Shown piece by piece: positions 40,888 to 48,754 of a stretch of DNA of 64,000 nucleotides (the first letter of the stretch is position 1; every line of letters starts with the position of its first letter). Position numbers and translations under genes: made by a program. Origin of the DNA: Azospirillum canadense (lineage in GTDB: Bacteria; Pseudomonadota; Alphaproteobacteria; Azospirillales; Azospirillaceae); NCBI RefSeq assembly GCF_025961225.1, contig NZ_JAOQNG010000001.1:1910501-1974500 (forward strand), written 5' to 3'. The notes under the pieces are model-generated. The model saw only the letters and a list, made by a program, of their open reading frames with translations, was not told the origin of the DNA and ran no database searches.

Positions 40888-41295
40888 CTATTTTTGGCCC
40901 AACCTCTCCCCGATCGATCGGATAAGGCTGTCCCGCTCCGCCGGGTCATAGCGCTCGGCGAAACCGGAGCCCCAGACCGGTCCCGGCCAGGCCGGGTCGG
41001 AGCGGGTGCGGGCGATCACGTGGACGTGCAGCTGCGGCACCATGTTGCCGAGCGCGCCGACGTTGATCTTGTCCGGCCGGACCAGATCCTCCAGCGCCGT
41101 CGAGGCCTGCGCGATCTCGTCCACCAGCCGGTGCCGCCTGGCCTCGTCGAGTTGGTGGATCTCCGTCAAGCCCGGAATGGCCGGCACCAGGATCAGCCAA
41201 GGCCACACCCGGTTGTCCATCAGCAGCACCCGGCAGAGCGGAAGCTCCGCCACCGGTGCCGTGTCGGCCTGGAGACGTTCATGCAGTTGGAACAT
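40888..41295 (-). CDS. HIT family protein
   Basis: A 135-aa histidine-triad protein that probably hydrolyses or transfers nucleotidyl groups. The signature is NMVPQLHVHVIARTRSDPAW, where the first His of the HxHxHxx triad is replaced by Gln, as in several proteobacterial members; the two remaining histidines include the nucleophile. An upstream stretch VLLMDNRVWPWLILVPA forms the core strands. ATG at 41295 is preferred over the longer frame because the family begins MFQLHERL. It is divergent from the glucan synthase gene across 430 bp. Confidence 0.85.
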   Translation of the reverse strand: MFQLHERLQADTAPVAELPLCRVLLMDNRVWPWLILVPAIPGLTEIHQLDEARRHRLVDEIAQASTALEDLVRPDKINVGALGNMVPQLHVHVIARTRSDPAWPGPVWGSGFAERYDPAERDSLIRSIGERLGQK

Positions 41296-41728
41296 TTGGG
41301 CACCCACCCTTGTCTTTTGCCTTCGGGAATAAACGCCGGGCTGATGTGTTGGCCAAACCATCGTTGTGGGCCGTGGTTGCGGCCATGGTTGCGGGCCATG
41401 GAAAAATGTATAAACTCCCCGACGATCTTTATTCGGTCCGGCGTCGTTTTACAAAGGCGACGCATGACGCGGGAAGGTCGTCGCGCTCCGCCAAGGGTGG
41501 ATGTCCACCGGGCTGGAGCGGGCGGGCTTTGCGTGCGGACCTGAAAAGTCCAGCAGCCAGCGTGGGTTAGGGGGTTCGGTCCGAAGACGGTGTCGGGGCG
41601 GCGTGGCCGCCGCCGTGCCATTTTTGGGGGTGCCATTTTGGCGGCACCGTTCGCGGGTGTGAGGGGGATGCGGCCGGGGCGGAGTTCGCCAAGACGGCCG
41701 CCGAATGCTTGGGAATAGAAAGACGGAC
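41296..41728. other. 433-bp divergent intergenic region
   Basis: It must hold the promoters of the HIT gene and the glucan synthase. It is less GC-rich around 41395-41460 (AAAAATGTATAAACTCC, CTTTATTCGG). A short direct repeat of GGTTGCGGCCATGGTTGCGG type lies at about 41372-41400. No convincing gene was found on either strand; frames here are extensions or shadows without ribosome sites. Confidence 0.4.
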
Positions 41729-44341
41729 ATGCGCAAGTCGGCGATCGCGGTTCTTCTTCTGGTGATCCTCGGCAACGTCGGGGTCTGGGCGCTGTGGAAC
41801 CGCCCGGTGGCCGAACGGTCCTGGGGCGGCGCCATCAACGGCGTCAGCTACACGCCGTTCCATCCGGACAAGAGCCCGTCCAAAGGCGACCGCGCGTCGC
41901 TGGAGGACATCGAGAAGGACATGCAGGCGCTGGACGGTTCGGTCAAGGGGGTCCGGACCTATTCCACCACCGACGGGTCGGAGCAGGTGGCCCCGGTCGC
42001 CCGCAAGTACGGCCTGCCGGTCACCGCCGGCGCCTGGATCATGGGCAAGCCGGAGGTCGACGAGCCGGAGATCAACGGCCTGATCAAGCTGGCGCGCGAC
42101 AACAACAATGTCCGCCGCGTCCTGGTCGGCAACGAGTCGATCCTGCGCGCGGACGTCACCGTCCCGCAGGCCATCGACTACATCAAGCGGGTGAAGAAGA
42201 AGGTCAACGTCCCGGTCTCCACCGCGGAGCCGTGGCACGTCTGGCTGTCGCACCCCGAGCTCGTGGAGGCGGTGGACTTCCTGGCCGTGCACCTGCTGCC
42301 CTACTGGGAAGGCGTGCCCGCCGACCAGTCGGTCGACTACGCCATGCTCCGCTACAACGAGCTGAAGACCAAATACCCGAACAAGCACATCCTGATCTCG
42401 GAAATCGGCTGGCCGGCCGAGGGCCCGTGGCGCCGCGGCGCCGAGGCGAGCCAGGTCAACCAGGCCAAGTTCATCCGCACCTTCCTGAACGTCGCGGCGC
42501 AGAACAAGCTCGACTACTTCATCATGGAGGCCTTCGACCAGCCCTGGAAGCGGGAGATCGAGGGCACCGCCGGCACCAGCTGGGGCCTGTGGGACGCGTG
42601 GCGCAAGCCGAAGTTCCCGATGATCGGCGAGGTGACGGAGCTGCGGAACTGGCCACTGCTGTGCGGCGTATCCATCGCCGTGGGCTTCCTGCCGCTTGTC
42701 TTCTTCCTGTGGCGCCGCGGCAGCGACCTGAAGGTCGGCGGGCAGATCTTCTACGGCGGCATGATCCAGGCCGTGGCGTCGGTCCTGGTCTTCTCGGTCA
42801 GCGCGGCCAGCGCCGCCGGCCTTGCCACCACGACGGAGATCGCCTGGGGCATCCTGCTGTTCTGCCAGCTGGTCCTGCTCTCCGTCATGCTGATCGACGG
42901 GCTTGAGCTGACCGAGGTGGTCTGGCAGGACCGCTTCCGGCGCAAGTTCAACCCCTGCTCCGCCGCCCCGGCGCCGAACGCGCCGAAGGTGTCCATCCAT
43001 GTGCCCTGCTACAACGAGCCGCCGCACATGGTCATCGAGACGCTGGACGCGCTGGCCCGGCTGGACTACCCGAACTACGAGGTCCTGCTGCTCGACAACA
43101 ACACCAAGGACCCGGCCGTCTGGCGCCCGGTCGAGGAGTATTGCAAGCAGCTGGGGCCGAAGTTTCGCTTCTTCCACCTGGACAACTGGCCGGGCTTCAA
43201 GGCTGGTGCCCTGAACTTCGGCCTCGCCCAGACGGCGCCGGATGCGCAGCACATCGCGGTCATCGACAGCGACTACCAGGTCCACCCCGACTGGCTGAAG
43301 GCAACGATCCCGCACTTCGACCGGCCGGAGGTCGGCTTCGTCCAGTCGCCGCAGGACTACCGCGAGTGGGGCCACGACCTGTTCCAGCGCATGATCAATT
43401 GGGAATACGCCGGCTTCTTCCACATCGGCATGATCCAACGCAACGAGCGCAACGCGATCATCCAGCACGGCACGATGACCATCATCCGCAAGTCGGCCCT
43501 GGAAGAGGTCGGCCGCTGGGGCGAGTGGTGCATCACCGAGGACGCCGACCTGGGCCTGCGCCTGTTCGAGCACAAGTATGAGGCCGTCTATATGCCGGAG
43601 AGCTACGGCAAGGGCCTCGTCCCCGACAGCTTCTCCGCCTACAAGACGCAGCGCTTCCGCTGGGCCTACGGCGCCGTGCAGATCCTGAAGCACCACTGGC
43701 GCGACCTGCTGCCGGGCGGCCCGCGCCTGACGGCCGGGCAGAAGTACCATTTCATTACCGGCTGGCTGCCCTGGTTCGCCGACGCCGCCCACATGATCTT
43801 CGGCATCGCGGGCATCGTCTGGTCGATCGGCCTGCTGGCCTTCCCGAAGTATTTCGAGTTCCCGCCCAACGTCTTCATGATCCCGACGCTCAGCGTCTTC
43901 GCCTTTAAGGTCGGCGCGTCGCTGTGGCTGTACGAGGCGCGGGTGCGGTGCGGCTTCTGGGACAAGGTGGGTGCCGCCATCGCCGGCATGGCGCTGACCC
44001 ACACCGTCGGCCGGGCCATGTGGCTGGGCATGTTCACCTCCGGCCGGCCCTTCGTCCGCACGCCGAAGTGCGAGAACCAGCCCGCCCTGATGCAGGCCTT
44101 CCTGATGGCGCGGGAGGAGATCGCGCTCCTGCTCGGCTTGTGGGGCGCAGCGCTGGCCATCGTGGTGGTGTTCGGCCACGAGAACCGCGACGCCTTCATG
44201 TGGTCGGGCCTTCTGGTGGTGCAGTCCCTGCCCTACCTGTCGGCCTTCGTCACCGCGCTGATCAACGCCTTCCCGAACATCAAGTTCGGCAAGCCCCGCC
44301 CGGAGCCGACCGAGGTCGCCGGCGCCAACGCCGCCGACTGA
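41729..44341 (+). CDS. bifunctional GH17-like / GT2 beta-glucan synthase (NdvC-like)
   Basis: An 870-aa membrane enzyme. After an N-terminal TM (about 3-22) comes a periplasmic glycoside hydrolase 17-like domain (about 30-300) with both Glu motifs: VGNESILRADV and LISEIGWPAEG. Three TM helices (about 310-400) lead to a cytoplasmic GT2 domain (about 410-650): VSIHVPCYNEPPHMVIETLD, the DxD region VIDSDYQVHP, TEDADLGLRLFE and QRFRWAYGAVQI. Four or more TM helices follow. This layout matches NdvC-type proteins that make branched cyclic beta-1,3/1,6-glucans in Bradyrhizobium, so a periplasmic glucan product is likely. Start: ATG at 41729, directly before the TM; an ATG at 41705 is also possible. 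An intrinsic terminator follows. Confidence 0.88.
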   Translation: MRKSAIAVLLLVILGNVGVWALWNRPVAERSWGGAINGVSYTPFHPDKSPSKGDRASLEDIEKDMQALDGSVKGVRTYSTTDGSEQVAPVARKYGLPVTAGAWIMGKPEVDEPEINGLIKLARDNNNVRRVLVGNESILRADVTVPQAIDYIKRVKKKVNVPVSTAEPWHVWLSHPELVEAVDFLAVHLLPYWEGVPADQSVDYAMLRYNELKTKYPNKHILISEIGWPAEGPWRRGAEASQVNQAKFIRTFLNVAAQNKLDYFIMEAFDQPWKREIEGTAGTSWGLWDAWRKPKFPMIGEVTELRNWPLLCGVSIAVGFLPLVFFLWRRGSDLKVGGQIFYGGMIQAVASVLVFSVSAASAAGLATTTEIAWGILLFCQLVLLSVMLIDGLELTEVVWQDRFRRKFNPCSAAPAPNAPKVSIHVPCYNEPPHMVIETLDALARLDYPNYEVLLLDNNTKDPAVWRPVEEYCKQLGPKFRFFHLDNWPGFKAGALNFGLAQTAPDAQHIAVIDSDYQVHPDWLKATIPHFDRPEVGFVQSPQDYREWGHDLFQRMINWEYAGFFHIGMIQRNERNAIIQHGTMTIIRKSALEEVGRWGEWCITEDADLGLRLFEHKYEAVYMPESYGKGLVPDSFSAYKTQRFRWAYGAVQILKHHWRDLLPGGPRLTAGQKYHFITGWLPWFADAAHMIFGIAGIVWSIGLLAFPKYFEFPPNVFMIPTLSVFAFKVGASLWLYEARVRCGFWDKVGAAIAGMALTHTVGRAMWLGMFTSGRPFVRTPKCENQPALMQAFLMAREEIALLLGLWGAALAIVVVFGHENRDAFMWSGLLVVQSLPYLSAFVTALINAFPNIKFGKPRPEPTEVAGANAAD

Positions 44342-44363
44342 TCAGTTCCCTCCCGTCCCGAAG

Positions 44364-44391
44364 AAGAGCCCCGCCCCGGCGGGGCTCTTTT
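44364..44391 (+). terminator. intrinsic terminator of the glucan synthase gene
   Basis: Twelve-base stem AAGAGCCCCGCC with GGCGGGGCTCTT around a two-base loop, followed by TTCGTTT. It lies 22 bp after the stop. Confidence 0.9.
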
Positions 44392-44481
44392 CGTTTGGGC
44401 CGCCAGCAACCGACCGCCACCTTGACAGTGGCGACCCAGTCCGTAGACTGAACGATCCACACTGTCGTGGTGGAGGCCGCC

Positions 44482-45030
44482 ATGGCCGACACGTTCATCA
44501 GCCGGTCGGAACCGCTGGTCCGCTCCCCCAACATGGTCGAGCGGCCGGGCAGCGCCACGGACCGGCAGCACCGCCGCGAGACCCGGCAGGATCGGCGCGA
44601 CCGGGAGGAGCCCAACCGGAAGCGCCGGCGCATCTACGACCTGCTCTTCGATGAGATCGACGAGATCGACAGCCTGGACCCGGCCCAGCGCGTGCGCATC
44701 AAGCAAAACCTGCGCGCCCATCTCGCCTCCCGCACGCCGACGCCGGTTCCGCCCCCGCCACAGGAACTGGACGAGGAGCACATCGCCGCGACCCTGATCG
44801 AGGATCCCGCGGCGGCCGTTCCCGTGGACCATGACCACATCGTCCACATGGCGGCCCCAACCCACGCCCACCTTTCGGCGCAGGAGACGGAAGAGAACGC
44901 GATCCTCGCCAAACAGTTGCGCGATTGCCTCAGCCGCCACACCATCGCCGCGCGCCGCGTTGCCGTCTATCTGCACTTGCTTCTGACCTTGGACGGCGCG
45001 TTGCGCCCGCACACCATCGTGGATGCCTGA
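44482..45030 (+). CDS. 182-aa protein of unknown function
   Basis: I do not recognise this protein. The N-terminal 60 residues are very basic (RQHRRETRQDRRDREEPNRK). They are followed by an acidic helix (YDLLFDEIDEIDSLDPAQRV), a Pro-rich stretch, and a His-containing region (VPVDHDHIVHMAAPTHAHL) before a helical C-terminus (VAVYLHLLLTLDGALRPHTI). It has no signal peptide. ATG at 44482 has GGAGG 7 nt upstream. The basic N-terminus could bind nucleic acid and the His-rich part a metal; both are guesses. It precedes egtB by 178 bp on the same strand. Confidence 0.65.
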   Translation: MADTFISRSEPLVRSPNMVERPGSATDRQHRRETRQDRRDREEPNRKRRRIYDLLFDEIDEIDSLDPAQRVRIKQNLRAHLASRTPTPVPPPPQELDEEHIAATLIEDPAAAVPVDHDHIVHMAAPTHAHLSAQETEENAILAKQLRDCLSRHTIAARRVAVYLHLLLTLDGALRPHTIVDA

Positions 45031-45208
45031 CGAACCGGAAACCTCGCGCAGACCCTGCCGCAAATTCGGGCACAGTCTCCCTCCGATGCGCCGCACCCGC
45101 CGATCACGGGTTGCGGCACAATCGGCGTCGATTTCTTCCGGCGACGGGCCGACGCGCCGTCCGGCGCCCTTCCCGCCGCGGAAACCCCGCTCCCGCGAGG
45201 AGGCCCCC

Positions 45209-46507
45209 GTGCCCGATTCCCACATCGCCAAGCACGCCCAGCCGTCCGGCGACGCCTTGCGCCAGTCCTTGGCGACCCGCTTCCAAAAGGCCCGCGGGCG
45301 CACGGCCGAACTGGCCGCGCCCTTGTCGCCGGAAGACCTGATGGTCCAGTCGGTTCCCGACGGCGCCCCGGCGAAATGGCATCTCGCCCACACCACCTGG
45401 TTGTTCGAAACCACCGTCCTGGTGCCCGATAGCCCCGGCTACCGCCCCTTCGACTCCGCCTTCCTCGATCTCTTCGCGGCGCGCAACGACCGCTTCGGCA
45501 ACCATCAGCTTCCCTCCCCGACCCTTCGCCTGCTGTCGCGGCCGAGCGGGTCGGAGGTCATGCGCTACCGCGACCACGTCAACGCCGCGGTCCTGCACCT
45601 GCTGGCCCAGGTGGACGACGCCGGCCTCGCCGAAGTCGCCGACCGTGTGGAGGTCGGCATCGCCCATGAACGGCGGCATCAGGAGCGCATGCTGACGCAC
45701 ATCAAGCACGCCTTCTGGAGCAATCCGCTGCGCCCCGCCTACGAGCAGCCGCCGCAGGTCTACCCCACCGCGCCGCAGCCGCAGGATTGGATCGCGCACG
45801 AGGGCGGTTTGGTGGAGATCGGCCGTACCGACGCCGGCCCCGGCTTCGACCACGAAGGCCCACGCCACCGCGTGTACCTGAACGCCTTCCGGCTCGCCTC
45901 CCAGCCCGTATCCTGCGGCGAGTACCTGACCTTCATCGAGGAGGGCGGCTATTCCAACCGGGCGCTTTGGCTGGCGGATGGGTGGGAAGTGGCGCGCGCC
46001 GGGAACTGGCAGGCGCCCCTCTATTGGGAGTGGCGCGACGGTGCCTGGCAGATCTTCACGCTCTACGGCATGCGCCCGCTCGACCCGGCAGAGCCGGTCT
46101 GCCACGTCAGCTGGTACGAGGCCGACGCCTTCGCCCGCTGGGCCGGCAAGCGCCTGCCGTCGGAGGCCGAGTGGGAGACCGTCGGCGCGCGGTGCGAGAG
46201 CATGGGCAACCTGCTCGGCACCGGCTACCGCCACCCGCGGGCCTGCCCCTGCCACGGCGACGGTCCCTGGCAGATGTTCGGCGACATCTGGGAATGGACG
46301 CTCAGCCCCTTCGCTCCCTACCCCGGCTATCACCAGCCCGATGGGGTGGACGAGGCGGTGCACGGCCGCTTCATGATCAACCGCATGGTCCTGCGCGGCG
46401 GCAGTTGCGTGACGCCCTTCGACCACGCCAACCCGACCACGCGCCACTACCTGCGCCCGGACAGCCGGCTGTCCTTCACGGGGATTCGGCTCGCGGAGGA
46501 TGCGTAA
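45209..46507 (+). CDS. egtB: ergothioneine biosynthesis protein EgtB (sulfoxide synthase)
   Basis: A 432-aa iron-dependent sulfoxide synthase that joins hercynine to a thiol donor (gamma-Glu-Cys or Cys) in ergothioneine synthesis. The N-terminal DinB-like domain carries the iron-binding HX3HXE motif in GIAHERRHQERMLTHI (near residue 155) and the first His in KWHLAHTTWLFETTV. The C-terminal FGE-like domain has VCHVSWYEADAFARWAGKRL, PSEAEWETVGAR, GDIWEWTLSPFAPYPG and MVLRGGSCVTPFDHANPTTR. GTG at 45209 has AGGAGG upstream, while the longer frame is not homologous. No egtD methyltransferase gene is next to it, which is unusual. A short palindrome follows. Confidence 0.92.
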   Translation: MPDSHIAKHAQPSGDALRQSLATRFQKARGRTAELAAPLSPEDLMVQSVPDGAPAKWHLAHTTWLFETTVLVPDSPGYRPFDSAFLDLFAARNDRFGNHQLPSPTLRLLSRPSGSEVMRYRDHVNAAVLHLLAQVDDAGLAEVADRVEVGIAHERRHQERMLTHIKHAFWSNPLRPAYEQPPQVYPTAPQPQDWIAHEGGLVEIGRTDAGPGFDHEGPRHRVYLNAFRLASQPVSCGEYLTFIEEGGYSNRALWLADGWEVARAGNWQAPLYWEWRDGAWQIFTLYGMRPLDPAEPVCHVSWYEADAFARWAGKRLPSEAEWETVGARCESMGNLLGTGYRHPRACPCHGDGPWQMFGDIWEWTLSPFAPYPGYHQPDGVDEAVHGRFMINRMVLRGGSCVTPFDHANPTTRHYLRPDSRLSFTGIRLAEDA

Positions 46508-46514
46508 CAGATCT

Positions 46515-46543
46515 CCCTTCTCCCTGCCCCGCAGGGAGAAGGG
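46515..46543. repeat. short palindrome S2 between convergent genes
   Basis: Perfect 13-bp arms CCCTTCTCCCTGC and GCAGGGAGAAGGG with a CCC loop, 7 bp after egtB and 9 bp before the stop of the convergent nicotinate phosphoribosyltransferase gene. No T-tract. Confidence 0.8.
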
Positions 46544-46552
46544 ACGATTTCC

Positions 46553-47701
46553 TCACTTCCTAAACAGGAACTCGCGGCCGACCTTCACGCGCCGTTCGCC
46601 GTCGTACTCGATGATGTCGGCGGTGGCGTAGGTTTCGGTCCAGCGCTCCGGCAGGTAGCTGCCGGTGCCGATGATGTCCACCGGCGCGTTGGCCTCCGCC
46701 ATCAGGCGGCACTTGGCCGGGCCGAATCCGGAGCTGGCGACGATCTTCACGGCCGGGAAGCCGGACTCGTCCAACTTCTCGCGCATGAAGTGGATGGCCG
46801 CCGCCGAAACGCCGGTGCCGATCAGGTAGCGCAGCTGCGTCTCGTCGCGGTAGCCGCGAATGGCGTGCGGCGCGTGGCGTTCCAGCACGGCGTAGGAGCC
46901 CGGCGGGTCGAGCCCTTCCAGGAAGCGCCCGCCCGGCGTGTCGAGCCGCACCGCCAGCTTGCCCTGCGCGGCCAACTCGGGGAAGCGGTAGCAGACCTCC
47001 AGCGCGTCGGTGATCTCGCGGCCGAAATAGTCGACCAGCACGGTCAGCGGCAGCTCGGGAAAAGTCTCATGGAACATTTCCGCCGCGCGCACTGTCGATC
47101 CGGCATAGCCGATCAAGGCGTGCGGCATGGTGCCCATGCCCTTCGTCTGGCCAAAGAAATGGGCGGTGGCGTCGGTCGCGTTGCCGATGAAGCCTTTGGC
47201 GCCGACCTTCCGCTTGGCCCGGTCCGACCCGACGGAGGCGGCGTAGGCCATCATCTCCTCCATCTCCGTGCCGGCGCAGTGGCGCGCCTCCATGGCGAGG
47301 AAGGCGGTCTTCGGCAGGTCCGCGCACATGGTGAAGGCGTTGTAGGCGCCGACGCAGGCGGGCCCCAGCTTCTGGAGGATGATCGTCTCGGTGTCCACCA
47401 GATGGTAGAAGGAGCCGGTGATGTACATGATCGGCTCACCGGCGCCGACCCACTTGCCTTCCGGGTAGTTCAGCTCGATCTCGACGTCGAACCCGCGTTC
47501 CCGGGCGACCGCCTCCAACCATTCGATGGCGAGTCGCGGCGCGCAGACGACGGGGCGGCGCATGAAGATGGCGTAGGTGACCTTCTTGTCGCCGAACTTC
47601 CCGACCGCGTCCTTGGTCCGCTTGAAGTAGGTGTCGGTCCATTCGGGAATGGCCGCGGAAGGGGGATGACTGGCCAGCGGCCGGTTCTTGGTCTCATCCA
47701 T
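46553..47701 (-). CDS. nicotinate phosphoribosyltransferase family protein
   Basis: A 382-aa NAPRTase-family enzyme that makes nicotinate mononucleotide from nicotinate and PRPP in NAD salvage. Conserved parts include YFKRTKDAVGKFGDKKVTYA, LETxILQKLGPACVGAYNAF-like core sequence (ETIILQKLGPACVGAYN), MEARHCAGTEMEEMMAYAAS, GFIGNATDATAHFFGQ, GTMPHALIGYAGSTV and the phosphate-binding VKIVASSGFG and PVDIIGTGSYLPE. It belongs to the shorter subfamily rather than the E. coli PncB type. ATG at 47701 is chosen because AAGGA lies at good spacing; an in-frame ATG 27 nt upstream is possible. It is divergent from a fliL-like gene. Confidence 0.88.
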   Translation of the reverse strand: MDETKNRPLASHPPSAAIPEWTDTYFKRTKDAVGKFGDKKVTYAIFMRRPVVCAPRLAIEWLEAVARERGFDVEIELNYPEGKWVGAGEPIMYITGSFYHLVDTETIILQKLGPACVGAYNAFTMCADLPKTAFLAMEARHCAGTEMEEMMAYAASVGSDRAKRKVGAKGFIGNATDATAHFFGQTKGMGTMPHALIGYAGSTVRAAEMFHETFPELPLTVLVDYFGREITDALEVCYRFPELAAQGKLAVRLDTPGGRFLEGLDPPGSYAVLERHAPHAIRGYRDETQLRYLIGTGVSAAAIHFMREKLDESGFPAVKIVASSGFGPAKCRLMAEANAPVDIIGTGSYLPERWTETYATADIIEYDGERRVKVGREFLFRK

Positions 47702-48082
47702 GGCGTTGTCCTTCGTCTCCCCGCTCATGCCCTTCGCACTGGTCCGGTTGGAGGGCGCATCCCGCGCGGGAACGCCGATCCGATTGGGAAACCAGCATTA
47801 TACGCCCCGGGCCTCGGGTGGAAGAGGCTTCCTTGCTGATAACGCCGAACAAGCGGTGGCGTTGCGCCGCGGAACGCCGCTTCCCACGCCTCAGGACAAT
47901 GCTTCGAATTTCGAAGTGTTTCGGCGCCAATTCCCGCCAAAATCCAGTGGAAGATTGCCGCAGGAAATACTTCGCATTCGACAGTCTAAAATACCGTTAT
48001 TTGACGCCGCCGCTCAGACGATCCAAAGTGGTAACCGAGAGTCGAGGCCCGATTTACCGAGCCTCCCGGGACGGGGTGAGAC
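47702..48082. promoter_or_regulatory. 381-bp divergent promoter region with a palindrome
   Basis: Region between the nicotinate phosphoribosyltransferase and fliL-like genes, expected to hold both promoters. A perfect palindrome CTTCGAA-T-TTCGAAG lies at 47902-47916 and could be an operator. An AT-rich stretch (CTAAAATACCGTTATTTGAC) is at about 47986-48005. I see no clear sigma54 or sigma28 promoter and no gene. Confidence 0.45.
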
Positions 48083-48613
48083 ATGGCCCAGGCGATCGCA
48101 CAAGCTCCACTGACACGTCGGCCAGTCATGCCTCGGACGATGGACCACGCATCGCGCGGCTTTTCCACGCTCGACCGGATCAGTGGCAAGATCGTACTCG
48201 GCCTCATGCTGCTGATGGTCGGACTGAGTGCCGCGGGCGTGGGCAGCGCCTTCCTGCTGAAGCCGGCGAAGGCCCGCGCCGGCCGCCCGGTGGCGGAGGA
48301 GGCGCCGGCGCTGGCCAACTACGCCCGCCTGCCCACCATGAACTTCACGCTCAGTGACGGCGACCGCCTGCGGGACGTGCGGGTGCGCGTGGTGCTGGAG
48401 ATGGACCCGCAGGTCCAGCCCAAGACCGTCGAGTCCTACGGCCCCCGCATTTCCAGCGCGATGAGCACCGCGATGCTGGAGGTCAACGCGACGGAACTGC
48501 GCGGCGGCGCCGGCACCAGCTTCATCAAGGACGCGGTGATGCAGACCGCGTCGAAGGAACTGCGCCCGATGAAGGTCCGCCAGGTGCTGTTGCAGGAACT
48601 CATCCTGCGCTGA
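48083..48613 (+). CDS. FliL-like membrane protein (copy 1)
   Basis: A 176-aa protein with a basic N-terminal tail of about 35 residues, one TM helix (about 36-58: IVLGLMLLMVGLSAAGVGSA) and a periplasmic FliL-like domain (about 80-176: LPTMNFTLSDGDRLRDVRV, VVLEMDPQVQPKTVESYGPR, LRPMKVRQVLLQELILR). FliL proteins surround flagellar stators and affect torque. No flagellar genes flank it; the nearest relative is the copy at 54373-54846. The ATG follows GGGGTGAG. A stator-associated or paralogous role is inference. Confidence 0.78.
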   Translation: MAQAIAQAPLTRRPVMPRTMDHASRGFSTLDRISGKIVLGLMLLMVGLSAAGVGSAFLLKPAKARAGRPVAEEAPALANYARLPTMNFTLSDGDRLRDVRVRVVLEMDPQVQPKTVESYGPRISSAMSTAMLEVNATELRGGAGTSFIKDAVMQTASKELRPMKVRQVLLQELILR

Positions 48614-48754
48614 CCGGTCTCCATTCAAGACCCGCCGCCCTGCGCGCTGCGCGGGACACGCCACCCGCCGTTGCGTGCGCCCGGCCCTCGACAGGGCGCC
48701 CGGAATGCGGAACACTCCCGGCACGTTCGGGATATGGGATGGAAGGAGACGGCT

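Noticed and set aside
41567..44179. Open frame of 870 codons on the minus strand
   Set aside because: Antisense shadow of the GH17-GT2 gene, with no recognisable domain or ribosome site.
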